A DNA stretch of 64,000 nt from Brachynemurus nebulosus. Taxonomy: Eukaryota > Arthropoda > Insecta > Neuroptera > Myrmeleontidae. The notes below the pieces were generated by a model. That model saw nothing but the letters and a program-made list of their open reading frames with translations, did no database searches and was not told where the DNA came from. The position numbers and the translations under genes were made by a program. The stretch spans positions 32,200,280 to 32,264,279 of the forward strand of contig JAPWDM010000008.1 in assembly GCA_035578155.1 (NCBI GenBank), given 5' to 3'. Below, piece after piece: positions 25,087 to 36,400 of the stretch (the stretch's first letter is position 1; every line of letters starts with the position of its first letter).

Positions 25087-25504
25087 ATTTAAAATAAAGT
25101 TTTTTTTTTATATAATTTTTTTTTTTAGTATGTATTTATTCAAATTCTGTTGGTCATTTTAGTAAACTGTCTCGTGATTGAACTAAATAAAAATAAATAC
25201 AAACAAAACATGGAAAATTTTGAATAATCTGTCGATTATTTTAATCAAATTTTGATACTATTAGCGAATGACATTTTTTGGCAAACCAGATAAGTAAAAA
25301 AAAATATCAATTTGTACAGTAATTTTAATGAAGGTTCCATAGTCAAAATCTCAGAAAGAATTTTCAACTAAATAAACTGCATAAAAACATAAATTTTTCT
25401 CAACATTTCTGATGTCTTAAATTATATTCAAAATACTTCTCTGGAGCTGCTAACCCTATCTTAATCTTATTACATACTCTGTATCGAAGGTACAGATACT
25501 ACTA

Positions 25505-25595
25505 ATTACGGAACCTTGATTTATTGTGTGTCAAACACGCACTGACTGTTTTTTTTTTATTAATTTTATCAAAATATTAAGTGTCTATATTAATA
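25505..25595 (+). promoter_or_regulatory. P2 promoter: conserved module, TGATAA site and TATA-like element
   Basis: The module TACGGAACC...TTATTG followed by TGTGTCAAACACGCACT (25505-25546) is shared with P3, P4, P5 and an orphan site. TTATCAAAAT (reverse TGATAA) is at 25567-25576. The TATA-like element TATATTAATAC (25585-25595) carries a T where P3 has A. The 5' leader ACTGCAAATTATAAGAG is conserved with P3 and P4. Confidence 0.65.
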
Positions 25596-25673
25596 CACTG
25601 CAAATTATAAGAGTTGCTAGGAAGTTACAGTAATTTAAAACTATTGTCACAAGATAATTAAGACAAGTAAAAA

Positions 25674-26150
25674 ATGAAAGTGACTTTGTTAATTGGTTTC
25701 TATTTAGTGTTTAGTGTTTTATTACTGGAAACAGTGGCTGGAGATGACGGTAAGAATCAAATTACGATTTAGAATTTTTGTAACCTAAAGTAGAATAAAC
25801 AAAAAAAGGATTAAAAAGCTTCATTTCTAATATTTTTGCATTAATAAAAATATTTTTTCGTCACTTTTCAGACAACAAATACCGTCACAACCCCGTTCAA
25901 ACAATCAGATGTGAGTATTGAACAGATAAATATGGCACTATTGAAGTGAAATTGTTAAAATATTTTTATTTTGGATTTTTTTTTTTTTTTTTTTTTAGAT
26001 TATGATGATAAGGCCGAATGTGAACATGATGTGCCGGCACAACTGAAACATGAAAAACAAATTGATCCAATGGTTGAAGTGTGTCAGTGTGATCCAGCAA
26101 AACCGGACAGCGGACATAAATATAAAATGATTTGTTTTATTGCTTTGTAA
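25674..26150 (+). CDS. P2: small secreted four-cysteine peptide, 3 exons
   Basis: Exons 25674-25749, 25872-25910 and 25999-26150, both introns phase 1; 88 residues. The signal peptide MKVTLLIGFYLVFSVLLLE ends near residue 22 (ETVAG). The mature chain starts acidic (DDDNKYR) and contains YYDDKAEC, 20 residues, CQC, 14 residues, C and the tail FIAL. The second intron ends in a long T tract before AG. P2 sits in a segment of about 1.04 kb duplicated almost unchanged around P3. Residue 10 is Tyr where P1, P3 and P4 have Cys, so this gene lacks the signal-peptide cysteine. Its TATA box reads TATATTAATAC, against TATATAAATAC in P3, which may weaken it. Secretion is well supported; the role is unknown. 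Confidence 0.85.
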
Positions 26151-26951
26151 ATTGTAAATAATTTTTAAATTCATTTATAAATTTCTGAAGGCATATACTA
26201 AGTAAATATACCTATTAATATTTTATGAAATTTCTGGAATAAAAATTTCTGTAATCGCACCACGTACCCTTTTATTTTCCCACCCACATAGGCTCTATAT
26301 CGAAACTATAGCTTTAAGAAAGGTAAAGTATATGCTAATCAGACCATTTTGAACGTCTATGGTTTTCATCAGATCTTGACGTTTGGGGACCAAGGAAAGC
26401 CAGAAAACAAAAACCACGTATGGTAGGGGAGACAGGGGCTAGTATTAACGGGGGTAATTATTAACAGGCCATTTTCCGCCAAACTACGGACGAAAAAATT
26501 AAGTACGTCCAGTTACTGTCATCAGTACATGACCACGGACACGTTGTGACCAATCAGTCTTCGGTCGGTTGCCGCAAAACAAAGTTGTGAATAAGGCGTA
26601 GATTTTATTAGGTAAAAGAACATTTTTAAGTCGACGATTTTTTGATTTGAAGCATGATAGTATACCTAAAAGAGACTTTTATTTCAAACGGTAGCATATT
26701 CCATTTGGTATTGTATTTTGTTTAAATTTTACCGCATTATCAACGTATTTTTTTTTTAAAATTAAAATTTGTAAAAAATTTACCTTCGGGGCAAGTATTA
26801 ACAAAATGGATGGGGTAAGTATTAACATGTTAACATTTACCTCGTTTAAATTTTATGCAACAAAGACTATCTTTTTAACTTCCCTATAATTGTATTCATC
26901 CCGATTTCAAAATCCAAATATCGTCATTTTCATGCTTCGAGGGATTATGTA

Positions 26952-27122
26952 TCCGACAAAAACAGATATTTGGGAATATCTGTAAAAAATGGCGCCAAGA
27001 ATATTATGTATTTATCTAAGAAAAAAAAATAAAGCTTTAAAAAATAACTGAAATCCATTGCTATGCCAAGAACAGATATAATTATAATAACTAAGCTTAC
27101 GTACAGATGGTATTTAAAAAAA
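26952..27122. repeat. Dispersed repeat, copy 1 (inverse of 37086-37260)
   Basis: TCCGACAAAAACAGATATTT...CAGATGGTATTTAAAAAA recurs as its reverse complement at 37086-37260. Confidence 0.8.
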
Positions 27123-27317
27123 CGCCGTGAGCAGCGGAGTCCCATCACGGAAGTCGAATTTTTCCTTTCATCTTCGGTATTGAATGTCTACAAGCGAAAT
27201 GTAATTGAAAGTCCAAAAGCGATTTGCCATTTTGATGGTTTCAAAACTGATGATGAGTGTCCGGCTGATCGGGGCTTTAAAAAAAGGTTTTAAGTTTTTA
27301 AGGGCTGAATCTCAGTA
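27121..27317. repeat. Direct repeat, copy 1 (second at 27986)
   Basis: AACGCCGTGAGCAGCGGAGT...GGGCTGAATCTCAGTA, matching 27986-28182. Both copies are open in one frame (KRREQRSPITEVEF...), but differences between them are mostly amino-acid changing, so I do not call a gene. A GGGGAGAGC end is inserted at the final TA. Confidence 0.75.
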
Positions 27318-27562
27318 GGGGAGAGCGGAGCTATGCCGTACACTTAAGGGAGAGCTGTTATTGTTCATCTAATATCGAGTATAAAATTATAAGAAAATTA
27401 GCAATATATAATTTGGACAATTGGCTACAGATTTCACACAAAGAAATTTGAATTATTCCACTGTTTACATATTTAAATTAAATTACAAAAAAGTGTCTCT
27501 GTACGAAATAGCCCCGGGGGTCGGAACTATTCCGTACGGTAGGAGGGGCTATACCGTACAGT

Positions 27563-27668
27563 AAAAAAATCATCTTGTTAAGGAAGTAAATAAGAGTAAT
27601 GCAATAAATTATTGTAAAAAATCATCTTGTTAAGGAAGTAAATAAGAGTAATGCAATAAATTATTGTA
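27563..27668. repeat. 53-bp exact tandem duplication
   Basis: AAAAAATCATCTTGTTAAGG...CAATAAATTATTGTA occurs twice back to back. Confidence 0.85.
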
Positions 27669-27985
27669 GAAAACACATTTTATTATTTATTGTCGACTCA
27701 ACTAAGAAACAACATAATGTAACTTGTATTATCGGTATATTTAGTTCGGCTTATAAAAGTATAAAAAGTGTTAGATTAACTTTTATCAAAAAAAGTGATA
27801 AATTTTAGAGAACGAAAGTATTTTATTTAAAGTTTACACATTTAAACAAAAATCACAAGTAAAATTATTTGCAGACTCGGCAGACTTTATTGTATTTCCT
27901 GCATCAACTATTTCATTTTTTAGAAAATTGTATTCACTTTTTTTTAAATTTTTTAAAATTACTATTCGCCTACTTCTATTTAGAA

Positions 27986-28182
27986 AACGCCGTGAGCAGC
28001 GGAGCCCCATCACGGAAGTCGAATTTTTCCTTTCATCTTCGGTATTGAGTGTCTACAAGCGAAATATAATTGAAAGTCCACAAGCGATTTGTCATTTTGG
28101 TGGTCTCAAAACTGATCATGAGTGTCCGGTTGATCGGGGCTTTAAAAAAAGGTTTTAAGTTTTTAAGGGCTGAATCTCAGTA
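27986..28182. repeat. Direct repeat, copy 2
   Basis: Matches 27121-27317. The preceding 60 bases (27924-27985, TTGTATTCAC...ATTTAGAA) recur at 31148-31207. Confidence 0.75.
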
Positions 28183-28301
28183 AATTTCAATTTTGTGCCG
28201 ATAGCAGTTAACAGGGAAAAAGCCAACACAATTCGTACGAGGGCATTTCTATCCATGCTTATCCGCCAATTGCCTTTGTGTTTTATTTTTAAATATTAAA
28301 A

Positions 28302-28358
28302 AATTCGTCAAGTGCGTGCTTGACACGCACTAAGTAATGTTCCTCACAATCAGTGGTC
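28302..28358 (-). promoter_or_regulatory. Orphan copy of the family upstream module
   Basis: On the minus strand: GACCACTGATTGTGAGGAAC, then ATTACTTAGTGCGTGTCAAG and CACGCACTTGACGAATTTTT. It aligns with the P2-P5 modules, including the AGTGCGTG...CACGCACT inverted repeat. No TATA box or peptide exon is recognisable downstream (27.3-28.3 kb on the minus strand), where repeat sequence has taken over. It is probably what is left of a lost or displaced member. Confidence 0.5.
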
Positions 28359-28561
28359 ATAACTAAAACTTCTTAACCCTAGAATCATACGTACACGTCA
28401 AAACGACGTACGAACTTCTCTACCTGCTCCAATACTACGACTTGTTGTTACTTGTTTGCTGTAAGATTTCTGTTATCTAACTTATTTGTTATTATAACAC
28501 ACCACATATATTTATTTTGTTTATAGTCATTGTCGTTCTGTTTGTATTGAAATAGTGTCCG

Positions 28562-29293
28562 TCAAAAGGACGTCGATTTCGTTTCATTTACTCGAATACG
28601 CCATTTATGTAACCATTCCTGTATTCGACGCAAGCTAGATTGTAACTTTTGTGATGCAACATTTGGATCTTCATCAGTAGCTAGGATAGCAGTATCATCA
28701 GCAAATGTTGCAGTAGTATTTTCTTCATCAACCGGCAGATCTGCAGTACATATAAGATAAAGAATAGGCCCTAGAACACTACCTTGTGGTACACCGGAAC
28801 GGACTGGAGACATTTCTGATATTTCACTCTGAAACTTTACATGAAAGTAATGATCTGACAAATAAGATTTCAGTATTAAGTAGAATGATTCAGGAATATT
28901 TTTCCTTAATTTATACAATAAGCCAGTATGCCACACTTTGTCAAATGCTTGACTCACGTCGAGAAAAGCTGCTGTACAATATTTTTTTTCTTGAAAAGAG
29001 CGGTTGATCGTATTGACTACACGATGAACTTGTTCGACGGTTGAATGTTTTGCGCGAAAACCAAACTGATGATCTGGAATAATTTTAAGGTCATCGAGGA
29101 CTCGATGCAGTCTTCTGAGAAATAACTTTTCGAACATTTTGGATAAAACGGGGAGTAAACTGATTGGTCTGTACGACGTCACCTCATTTACTGGCTTCCC
29201 CGGCTTTTGTATTAAGATGATTTGAGCTAATTTCCAAACAGCAGGGAAATATTTTAGCCTTAAAATGGCATTAAAAATTAACATTAATGACAT
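28562..29293 (-). pseudogene. Truncated Jockey-type non-LTR retrotransposon reverse transcriptase
   Basis: A 243-residue open frame covering the reverse transcriptase core: SYRPISLLPVLSKMFEKLFL, FRAKHSTVEQ, AFLDVSQAFDKVWH, PVRSGVPQGSVLGPILYLI and the catalytic FADD (in TATFADDTAIL). This is Jockey-clade style. The endonuclease region before it and the C-terminal part after VNETKS are missing. The 5' end runs into a short tandem repeat (TGTCATTAATGTTAA twice, 29270-29310 on the minus strand). No poly-A tail or ORF1 is visible. It is dead because both ends are lost, although the preserved segment has no stop. Confidence 0.88.
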
Positions 29294-31286
29294 TTGTGAC
29301 AGTTAACATTAATGACAGTTAAAACCGTTAAAATATATTTCTCGTAGGTATATGTACGATATGTACCAGCGGTACCAGCCGAGATAAATACAAATCGATT
29401 GTAGATCGTATATGTACATCATGGAAAAGTAGGCTTGTACATATTATCCATATTATTATTGATTAGTATGTACGGCAGTATGTACAATATGTACGAAATG
29501 TACCGTATGTACATTATTCTGTGGTATGTACATTGTATATGTATACATGCGTATATGTATGGCTAGCTAGAAAAACAAAATCGAACAGATCGGATCGAAC
29601 ATAACGTTTTTTTTTCTTTGTTTTCTTGTTTTGAGTTGCAAACGCTAGTACTATAGCTAAACACGCTTCTTTCATAATAATAACAATTCCAAAATTTAAT
29701 TAATTTAAAAATTCCGAAAAATTAAATTTGACAGTTTGTTTTAAAATACAGAAGAAAATAATGATAGTGTACGGTATCATAAAAATACTGAAGTAATAAA
29801 AATAATGATTCATTATTTTTATCAGTAAATACTGACAGTATTACTGATCGTGTAAAGGCAGCCTAAGACGTTTTGTGACGGTTTTTTTTCCAGAAAATTG
29901 ATTACCTAGTTAAGTTATAACAATTTTTCTAGGTTTTTTTTCGTTATTTTATGATCTTGATAGTAAAGTCTGATCCCAGTATGCTTATATAATTTACTGA
30001 AATAAATCAATGTTTTTAAGTGCATGTACTTACCGGATTTTTTTTTGAAAAATATAATAGTTTGTAAAAAGAATTTGGCTAATTATTATTTCAATATCTT
30101 AAATATATGATTTACATTATAACATATATATTATAATAAAACGAAGATCTTTTTATTCATTTTTAGATATTTTTGAGATCATAAAATATTTTTATTTATT
30201 TATTAAAAAATGAAATAGTATTTCGATTTATTACATGTTCATGAACACAATATACAGTAAATAAACATAAGACGAATGACACTATGTTACAGTAATTTCC
30301 CGCTAAAGCATGCAAATTTCCCGCTAAAATATTCATTAATTTAAATGTATTCTCCCAGATGGCGGTAATTGTGACAGTCTTGTCATAACTATATCGGTCA
30401 CAAAACCGTTTTGTGACGGTCAAAAGTGGGTAAAATTACTCGTCACGAGACCAGTGCACATCTCTAAATATGGCCCTATTTTTGATAGGATTCTATATGT
30501 ATATAATTTTTTCTATGAATTATGTGGACTGGTCGGCAAGTATGTAATTATCACAAATACGTAAAGATGGCTCTCTGTGTATTAAAATAAGTTATTAGAC
30601 AAAGATAACAATTTTTAGAATCTGTTCCATTATTAATAATTTTAAGAAAAAACAGCGAAAGAAAGAGATAAATATATACACGCTTCTATAAAATAGAAAT
30701 AGAAAGAGAAATTTTTCTTTTTTATTGCAATTTTGTGTACAATCAAGTAAACTTGATTGTGCATTGGCCACCAAACCATAGAATTCACAGGTACATGAAA
30801 TACATACAATACATAGTCCTCTTGCGTATATTCAATATATGAATGTAAAACTCTATTATTATTTACCATTTGTTCTCTGATTTATTCTCTGATTTACCAC
30901 TTCTCTCAAATTTTCGGTTACTCACCAATCTTATAATGTTCCGAACTTACACGAAGGTAGTTCGGAACATAAAAAGGAACTTAAATAGTAAACTGGAAGG
31001 CTTTTATGAAGATATTTTTTCTTTCCAAAAAAAAACAAAATTTCTATTTTATAAATAATAAAAATCCAAAATTCCTAATTTATAAATAAACAGTGACTTT
31101 AATAACATTTTCAAATTACTTAATATATATGTATTTCATTTGTTAAAAAATTGTATTCACTTTTTTTTAAATTTTTTAAAATTACTATTCGCCTACTTGT
31201 ATTTAGAATAAAAGTAATGCATTTAAAACACATTTAACAATAGCATTCAATTCCGATGTAAAAATGGAAGAAGTGGGGGGAAAAGT
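29294..31286. other. AT-rich spacer
   Basis: Contains TATGTAC-rich sequence (29345-29560) and TTGTGACGG repeats (29875, 30410). No gene recognised. Confidence 0.5.
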
Positions 31287-31700
31287 AATGTGGACTCCCT
31301 AAAAGGTACTAGCTGGATACTAACTGAATACACGTACAAAATTTCAGCCCTCTAGGTTTCCTTAGAGAGTCTCTAGACGTGTTAGAAAACAAGCAAAAAA
31401 ATTAAGGAAATATTGGCGCAAAAATCGTGGGGGTAAGGGTTAAAAGTTGAAACCCCCAAAAAACAGTGTCTGGCTATTAGCTTAACCTGTACACAAAATT
31501 TCAGCCTTCTAGGTTTATTTGGGGAGATTTTAACCCGAACGAAACTGTTAAAAAACAAGAAAAATCATGTTCTTTTGGGTATAAAAATGGTGGGGGTAGG
31601 GGTTAAAAGTCGAGACCCCCAAAAGGCACCCCCTTGATACTAACTCAATCCGAATACACAATTTCAGCCCTCTAGGTCTATTTCGGTGACCTGTGCGAGT
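31287..31700. repeat. Tandem units built on CAAAATTTCAGCCCTCTAGG
   Basis: Three imperfect units with CAGCCCTCTAGGTTT (31346), CAGCCTTCTAGGTTT (31502) and CAGCCCTCTAGGTCT (31665), each followed by a GGGG(G)TAGGGGTTAAAAG block. Confidence 0.65.
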
Positions 31701-31851
31701 GGTACAAACTTCGAAAACGTCGAAAATGCATGCATTTGCCCAAAATTTGACCCCACTTTGATAGTATGAGGTGCCTCGAAAATGAGCCCCATTTACCAAA
31801 TTTCATCTCTTAACTTCCATAGGGGGGCCTACACAAATTAAAAGGTGGCGG

Positions 31852-31853
<2 letters not shown>

Positions 31854-31930
<77 letters not shown>
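31854..31930. repeat. (TA)n microsatellite
   Basis: Uninterrupted alternating TA of about 75 bases. Confidence 0.97.
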
Positions 31931-31933
<3 letters not shown>

Positions 31934-32067
31934 CATTTTTTTTTCTACATATTCGTGTTCTACGGGTCCGAAAACGGATAGCGCCCCTACTCACGCCTCT
32001 CGCAGCTCTTATCGTATAGACTGTATAAGTCTAATTTTTCGGAGAAAATTCGACTAAAAATAATCTA

Positions 32068-32321
32068 TGGGCATTGTCGAAATCTACTTTACCGACATGC
32101 AATATTATCAAACTTATCAAATTCTTTATTACCAACTAGTTAGTTGAACCTTTTTTTATGAATTGAGTTTTTAGAAAGACAGACGCAACAATCAATCAAG
32201 ATGGTTTCCTCTTAGTACACAGTGTTGGCTCATCACAATTTTGTTAATTAATTTTATTTGTAATTTAATTGAATAAATCTTAAAATACGGAGTACAGTTT
32301 TATCAATCAACCATATGAACA
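32068..32321 (+). repeat. 5' LTR of the Gypsy element
   Basis: Begins TGGGCATTGTCG and ends CCATATGAACA; 254 bases. AATAAA lies about 50 bases before its end. Its last 24 bases, with one further base, pair with the sequence directly downstream (see the hairpin entry). Confidence 0.88.
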
Positions 32322-32391
32322 CCCCTCCGTGTTCATATGGTTGATTGATAAAATGGAAACACAATTGGTAACCCCTCCGTGTGGTTGATTG
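32298..32391 (+). promoter_or_regulatory. 25-bp perfect hairpin across the U5/leader junction and direct repeat
   Basis: Bases 32298-32322 are the exact reverse complement of 32329-32353, with the 6-base loop CCCTCC. The left arm is the end of the 5' LTR, so the genomic RNA would fold at the place where a primer normally binds. CCCCTCCGTG...TGGTTGATTGAT then recurs at 32372-32391 as an imperfect direct repeat. The 3' LTR lacks the right arm. Confidence 0.7.
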
Positions 32392-32464
32392 ATTTAATAA
32401 AATCAAGTTAAAAATCACGTGTTGGTTTTCACATTTAAACTATTGCGGAAGCGAATCAAAAATA

Positions 32465-33433
32465 ATGGAAGAAGAATTAAAACGTGCATTGGAAGTAGTC
32501 AAATCTGAAAATGTACTATTACAACAACAATTGGAGGCATTCCAAAATCAAGTAAGTCAAAATTTTTCCGATCAGCCTCGTCCAACGTCCTCTCAAACAA
32601 ACGAAAATACAATGAACCAATGCGTACAACAAACTAACTTAGCCACACTTCGCGAAGTTAAGCTTGCTAAATTTTGGCCAGAACATCCTGAACTATGGTT
32701 CAAACAAGCCGAATCAGAATTTCGCGCCAAACAAGTCAATTCGGATAGTTCAAGATTCCATGCGATTGTTTGTCAGTTGGGTCGTGAAGAGCTTCGCGTA
32801 GTCTTAAGCATCCTGACTAATCCGCCACCACAGGATAAATATGAAAATCTCAAAAGAACACTTATAAATCATTATTCAATTTCTACGGACCAAAAAATTC
32901 GTAAACTCATCTCCGGCTTAGAACTTGCTGGTCGCCGACCGTCAGAACTTTTAGCTCAAATGAAAAGTTTGGCGGGTAGCACATTCAACGATCAGTTATT
33001 ACAAAAATTATGGATTCATCGTCTTCCAACACGTCTTCAGGAAACACTGTCAGGCGTTCTAGCAGCCGCTCCCAATATGCAACAAACGGCAATTACTGCC
33101 CTAGCTGATCAATTAGCTGAAATTCCCAATTTTTCATCAATCAACTCAATTTCTAACTCCACCGAAGCATTCGCTATTCAAGAGACAAAAACTAATGTAG
33201 CTGAGTTAAGCAAACAAATAAACGAACTCAAATTTCAAATGTCAAAAATTAATTCTCAGTCATCACAAAACAATTATAGACGAAATCGATCAAGATCACG
33301 GAAAAATCGACCAAGCTGGAACAAAAACTGGTGTTGGTTTCACAATAAATTCGGAAAAAATGCTAATAAATGCGAACAGCCGTGTGCTTTCAAACAAATC
33401 AACAAGAGATCAAATACCAATTCGGGAAACTAA
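32465..33433 (+). CDS. gag: Gag-like protein of the Gypsy element
   Basis: 322 residues starting MEEELKRALEVVKSENVLLQ, a likely short coiled coil (residues 1-30). A retrotransposon gag domain follows from about residue 60 (LAKFWPEHPELWFKQAESEF) to about 220. The C-terminus is basic (NYRRNRSRSRKNRPSW) and ends in a zinc-knuckle-like CWFHNKFGKNANKCEQPC (C-x2-H-x8-C-x3-C). It would form the particle that packages element RNA. Its end overlaps the pol frame by 64 bases in the -1 frame, so Pol is probably made by -1 frameshifting; I cannot identify a certain slippery site. Confidence 0.85.
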   Translation: MEEELKRALEVVKSENVLLQQQLEAFQNQVSQNFSDQPRPTSSQTNENTMNQCVQQTNLATLREVKLAKFWPEHPELWFKQAESEFRAKQVNSDSSRFHAIVCQLGREELRVVLSILTNPPPQDKYENLKRTLINHYSISTDQKIRKLISGLELAGRRPSELLAQMKSLAGSTFNDQLLQKLWIHRLPTRLQETLSGVLAAAPNMQQTAITALADQLAEIPNFSSINSISNSTEAFAIQETKTNVAELSKQINELKFQMSKINSQSSQNNYRRNRSRSRKNRPSWNKNWCWFHNKFGKNANKCEQPCAFKQINKRSNTNSGN

Positions 33434-36400
33434 CTCCGCTTTCATCAGTTGCGGCGGTTGATGATAGCGGTAACACACAAAACCGCCTATTTATCTACGA
33501 TAGAAAAAATCGTATATCCTTTTTAATCGATACTGGCGCGGAAATTTCGGTAATACCACGACCTAGATATTCAGTGTCACATCCCACCTCGCTAAAATTA
33601 TCCGCGGCAAACGGAAGTGTCATAAGTACGTACGGTAGAAGATCCCTTAATATGAATCTTGGACTCCGTCGAGAATTTAAATGGAATTTTTTTATTGCTT
33701 CAGTTCCAATTGCAATTATTGGCGCCGATTTTTTAAAACACTACGGTCTGCTAGTGGATGTTAAGCAGAAGTGCCTCTTGGATCCACTCACTAACATATC
33801 ATCTTTCGGGAGAATTCGCCGAATTACCAATCCATCTCTTAATTCACTCTGTATTGTCAACATAAATGATAAATTTACACACCTATTCAAACAATTTCCA
33901 GAGATCACCGGTGCAATTCCACCTAAACCAACATTGGGACACAATATAGAACATCATATCCAAACTACTGGAAACCCAATTTCCCAACGACCTCGCCGTT
34001 TAGATCCAGCCAAGTTCCACACAGCGCGTAAAATCTTTATGGAAATGCAAAATGAAGGTATTTGCCGTCCATCTAAGAGCCCGTGGGCTAGTCCACTCCA
34101 CATGGTACGTAAACCTTCAAGTGATTGGAGACCGTGCGGCGATTTTAGACGACTCAATGCAGTAACAATCCCTGATCAATATCCAATATCTCACATACAA
34201 GATTTCTCAAGCTTTTTACATGGCAAGAAAGTATTCAGCAAACTGGATATCGACAAAGCTTTCTTAAAAGTAAAAATGGCACCAGAAGATGTCGAGAAAA
34301 CTGCTGTCACCACACCGTTTGGTTTATTTGAATTTTTATACATGCCATTCGGTTTGCGGAATGCGGCCCAAACATTTCAACGTTACATTAACCAGGTCCT
34401 GCACGGACTCGACTTCGTATATACTTACCTGGACGATTGCTTAATTGCATCAAATTCCAACGAGGAAGATGAAGAGCATCTCAAAATCATTTTTAACAGA
34501 TTTCGTGAGTATGGCATAGTACTTAACATTTCTAAATGTGTCCTAGGCGTTTCGACAATCGATTTCCTAGGATACCAAATATCAGAAAACGGTATTCAAC
34601 CAATACCTACCAGAGTCCAGGCTATTCTCAAATGTCCTCGTCCAACTACTATCAAGGACCTTCGCAAATTTCTCGGCGCAATTAATTTTTATCGCCGTTG
34701 CATCAAGGATGCCGCACAATCACAAGCACCTCTGAACACACTCTTGAAGGGAGCCACCAAAAACGACAAACGTAAAATCAATTGGACACAAGAAACCAAT
34801 TTAGCCTTTGAAAATTGCAAACAAGGGCTTGCCAACGCAGCACTCCTTGCTCATCCTAAATTTGGTGCTCCACTACGCTTAACAACTGACGCATCGAATA
34901 CTTCGATGGGAGGATGTGTCGAACAATTTACTAACAATCAATGGTATCCACTAGGTTTCTTTTCCAAACCATTTTCACCGGCTCAAAGAAACTATAGCAC
35001 TCATGATCGTGAGCTATCAGCAATTTATTACAGCATTAAATTTTTTCGACATCTCTTGGAAGGGAACATTTTCGTCACACGCACCGACCACAAACCATTA
35101 GTTAACGCACTCCAGCGAAACTCAGAAAATGCTTCTCCACGTCAAATACGTCAACTTGCATTCATCAGCGAATTTTGTACCACAATTGAACATATTTCTG
35201 GTGAAGACAATGTCTTAGCCGACAATCTGTCACGTATCAACGCAATTACTTTCCCTGCACAATTTTCGACAGCCGAAATAGCTGCAGCTCAATCCGAAGA
35301 TGCCGAACTTCAAGAACTTCTGAAATCAAACTCAACTTCCTTAAAATTACATCAAATTAAGTTCAGTTCAACCGACACTCCTATTTATTGTGATACATCT
35401 ACCGAAGAGATTCGTCCATATGTACCTAAATCAATGAGGAAGAAAATTTTTGACTCATTCCATAATTTAGCACACTCTAGTGGTCGTATTACAGATCGAG
35501 CTATTTCACATTACGTTTGGCCACATATGCATCGTCAAATTATTCAGTTAGCCAAAACATGTCTTGAATGTCAATCATCTAAAGTTAACCGTCATGTTCG
35601 TCCTACGCCCAAGCGCTTTATCGATCCAGACGCACGATTCAAACATATCCATATCGATATCGTCGGACCACTCCAGGAATCTCACGGATACAAGTACATT
35701 TTAACTATGATGGATCGTTTTTCTCGCTGGCCTGAAGCCGTACCAATCAAAGATATTTCCGCCAGAACTATTTCAAATGCAGTCTTCACACATTGGGTAT
35801 CACGTTTCGGAACCCCTTTAACCATCACCACGGACCAAGGAACTCAATTCGAGTCTGAACTTTTTTCTGCCTTACCTGCCACGATTGGTGCATCTAGACA
35901 ACGAACCACACCATATAATCCACAAGCCAACGGCCTAATTGAACGCTGGCATCGTACCGTCAAAGCCGCACTCAAATGTCAAAATAATAAAAATTGGGTA
36001 GAAACACTTCCAATCGTTCTACTCGGACTTCGTTCATGTCATAAGGTCGATATTCAAGGATCACCTGCGGAAATGCTCTACGGAACCACAATCAGATTAC
36101 CGGGTGAATTTTTTAACAGAGAAGATCTAGATTCAAATACTAGAATATTCCTAGAAGAATTACGTCAACACTTGAGACAGATCCGACCTCAACCTACAGC
36201 CCACAAAATTAAAAATACACCTTTTTGTTTCAAAGACCTTTTCAAGTGTACCCACGTATTTGTCAGAGTTGACTCCGTCAAGGGTCTCCTAGACAAACCG
36301 TACAATGGTCCATTCAAGATTCTGGAAAGAAATTCCGACTTTCTTTTCAAAGTAGACATTGAAGGTAGACCAACCAATATTAACATCGAAAGGCTGAAAC

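Larger units (their letters stand above)
25379..26423 (+). repeat. Segmental duplication, copy 1 (contains P2)
   Basis: Collinear with 44154-45186 from about 290 bases before the ATG to about 270 bases after the stop, about 97% identical outside exons by eye. It ends at ...CGTATGG. Beyond this, copy 1 continues with TAGGGGAGACAGGGG and copy 2 with AGACTTTCCGG. Confidence 0.85.
26424..28301. other. Repeat-fragment region downstream of P2
   Basis: A GGGGAGACAGGGGCTAGTAT start after TA (26426), an AGTATTAAC-rich stretch, the 26952 and 27121 repeats, a GGGGAGAGCGGAGCTATGCC start (27318) and direct repeats. No gene. Confidence 0.55.

Noticed and set aside
27063..27293. Open frame with KRREQRSPITEVEF, repeated at 27928
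   Set aside because: It belongs to a direct-repeat pair; differences are mostly amino-acid changing and there is no start or splice support.
31845..32057. Open frame with a long Ile-Tyr repeat (similar at 60892 and 61519)
   Set aside because: It is simply the (TA)n microsatellite translated; no domain or splice context.
33741..34157. Minus-strand open frames within pol
   Set aside because: Shadows of the pol coding sequence on the opposite strand.
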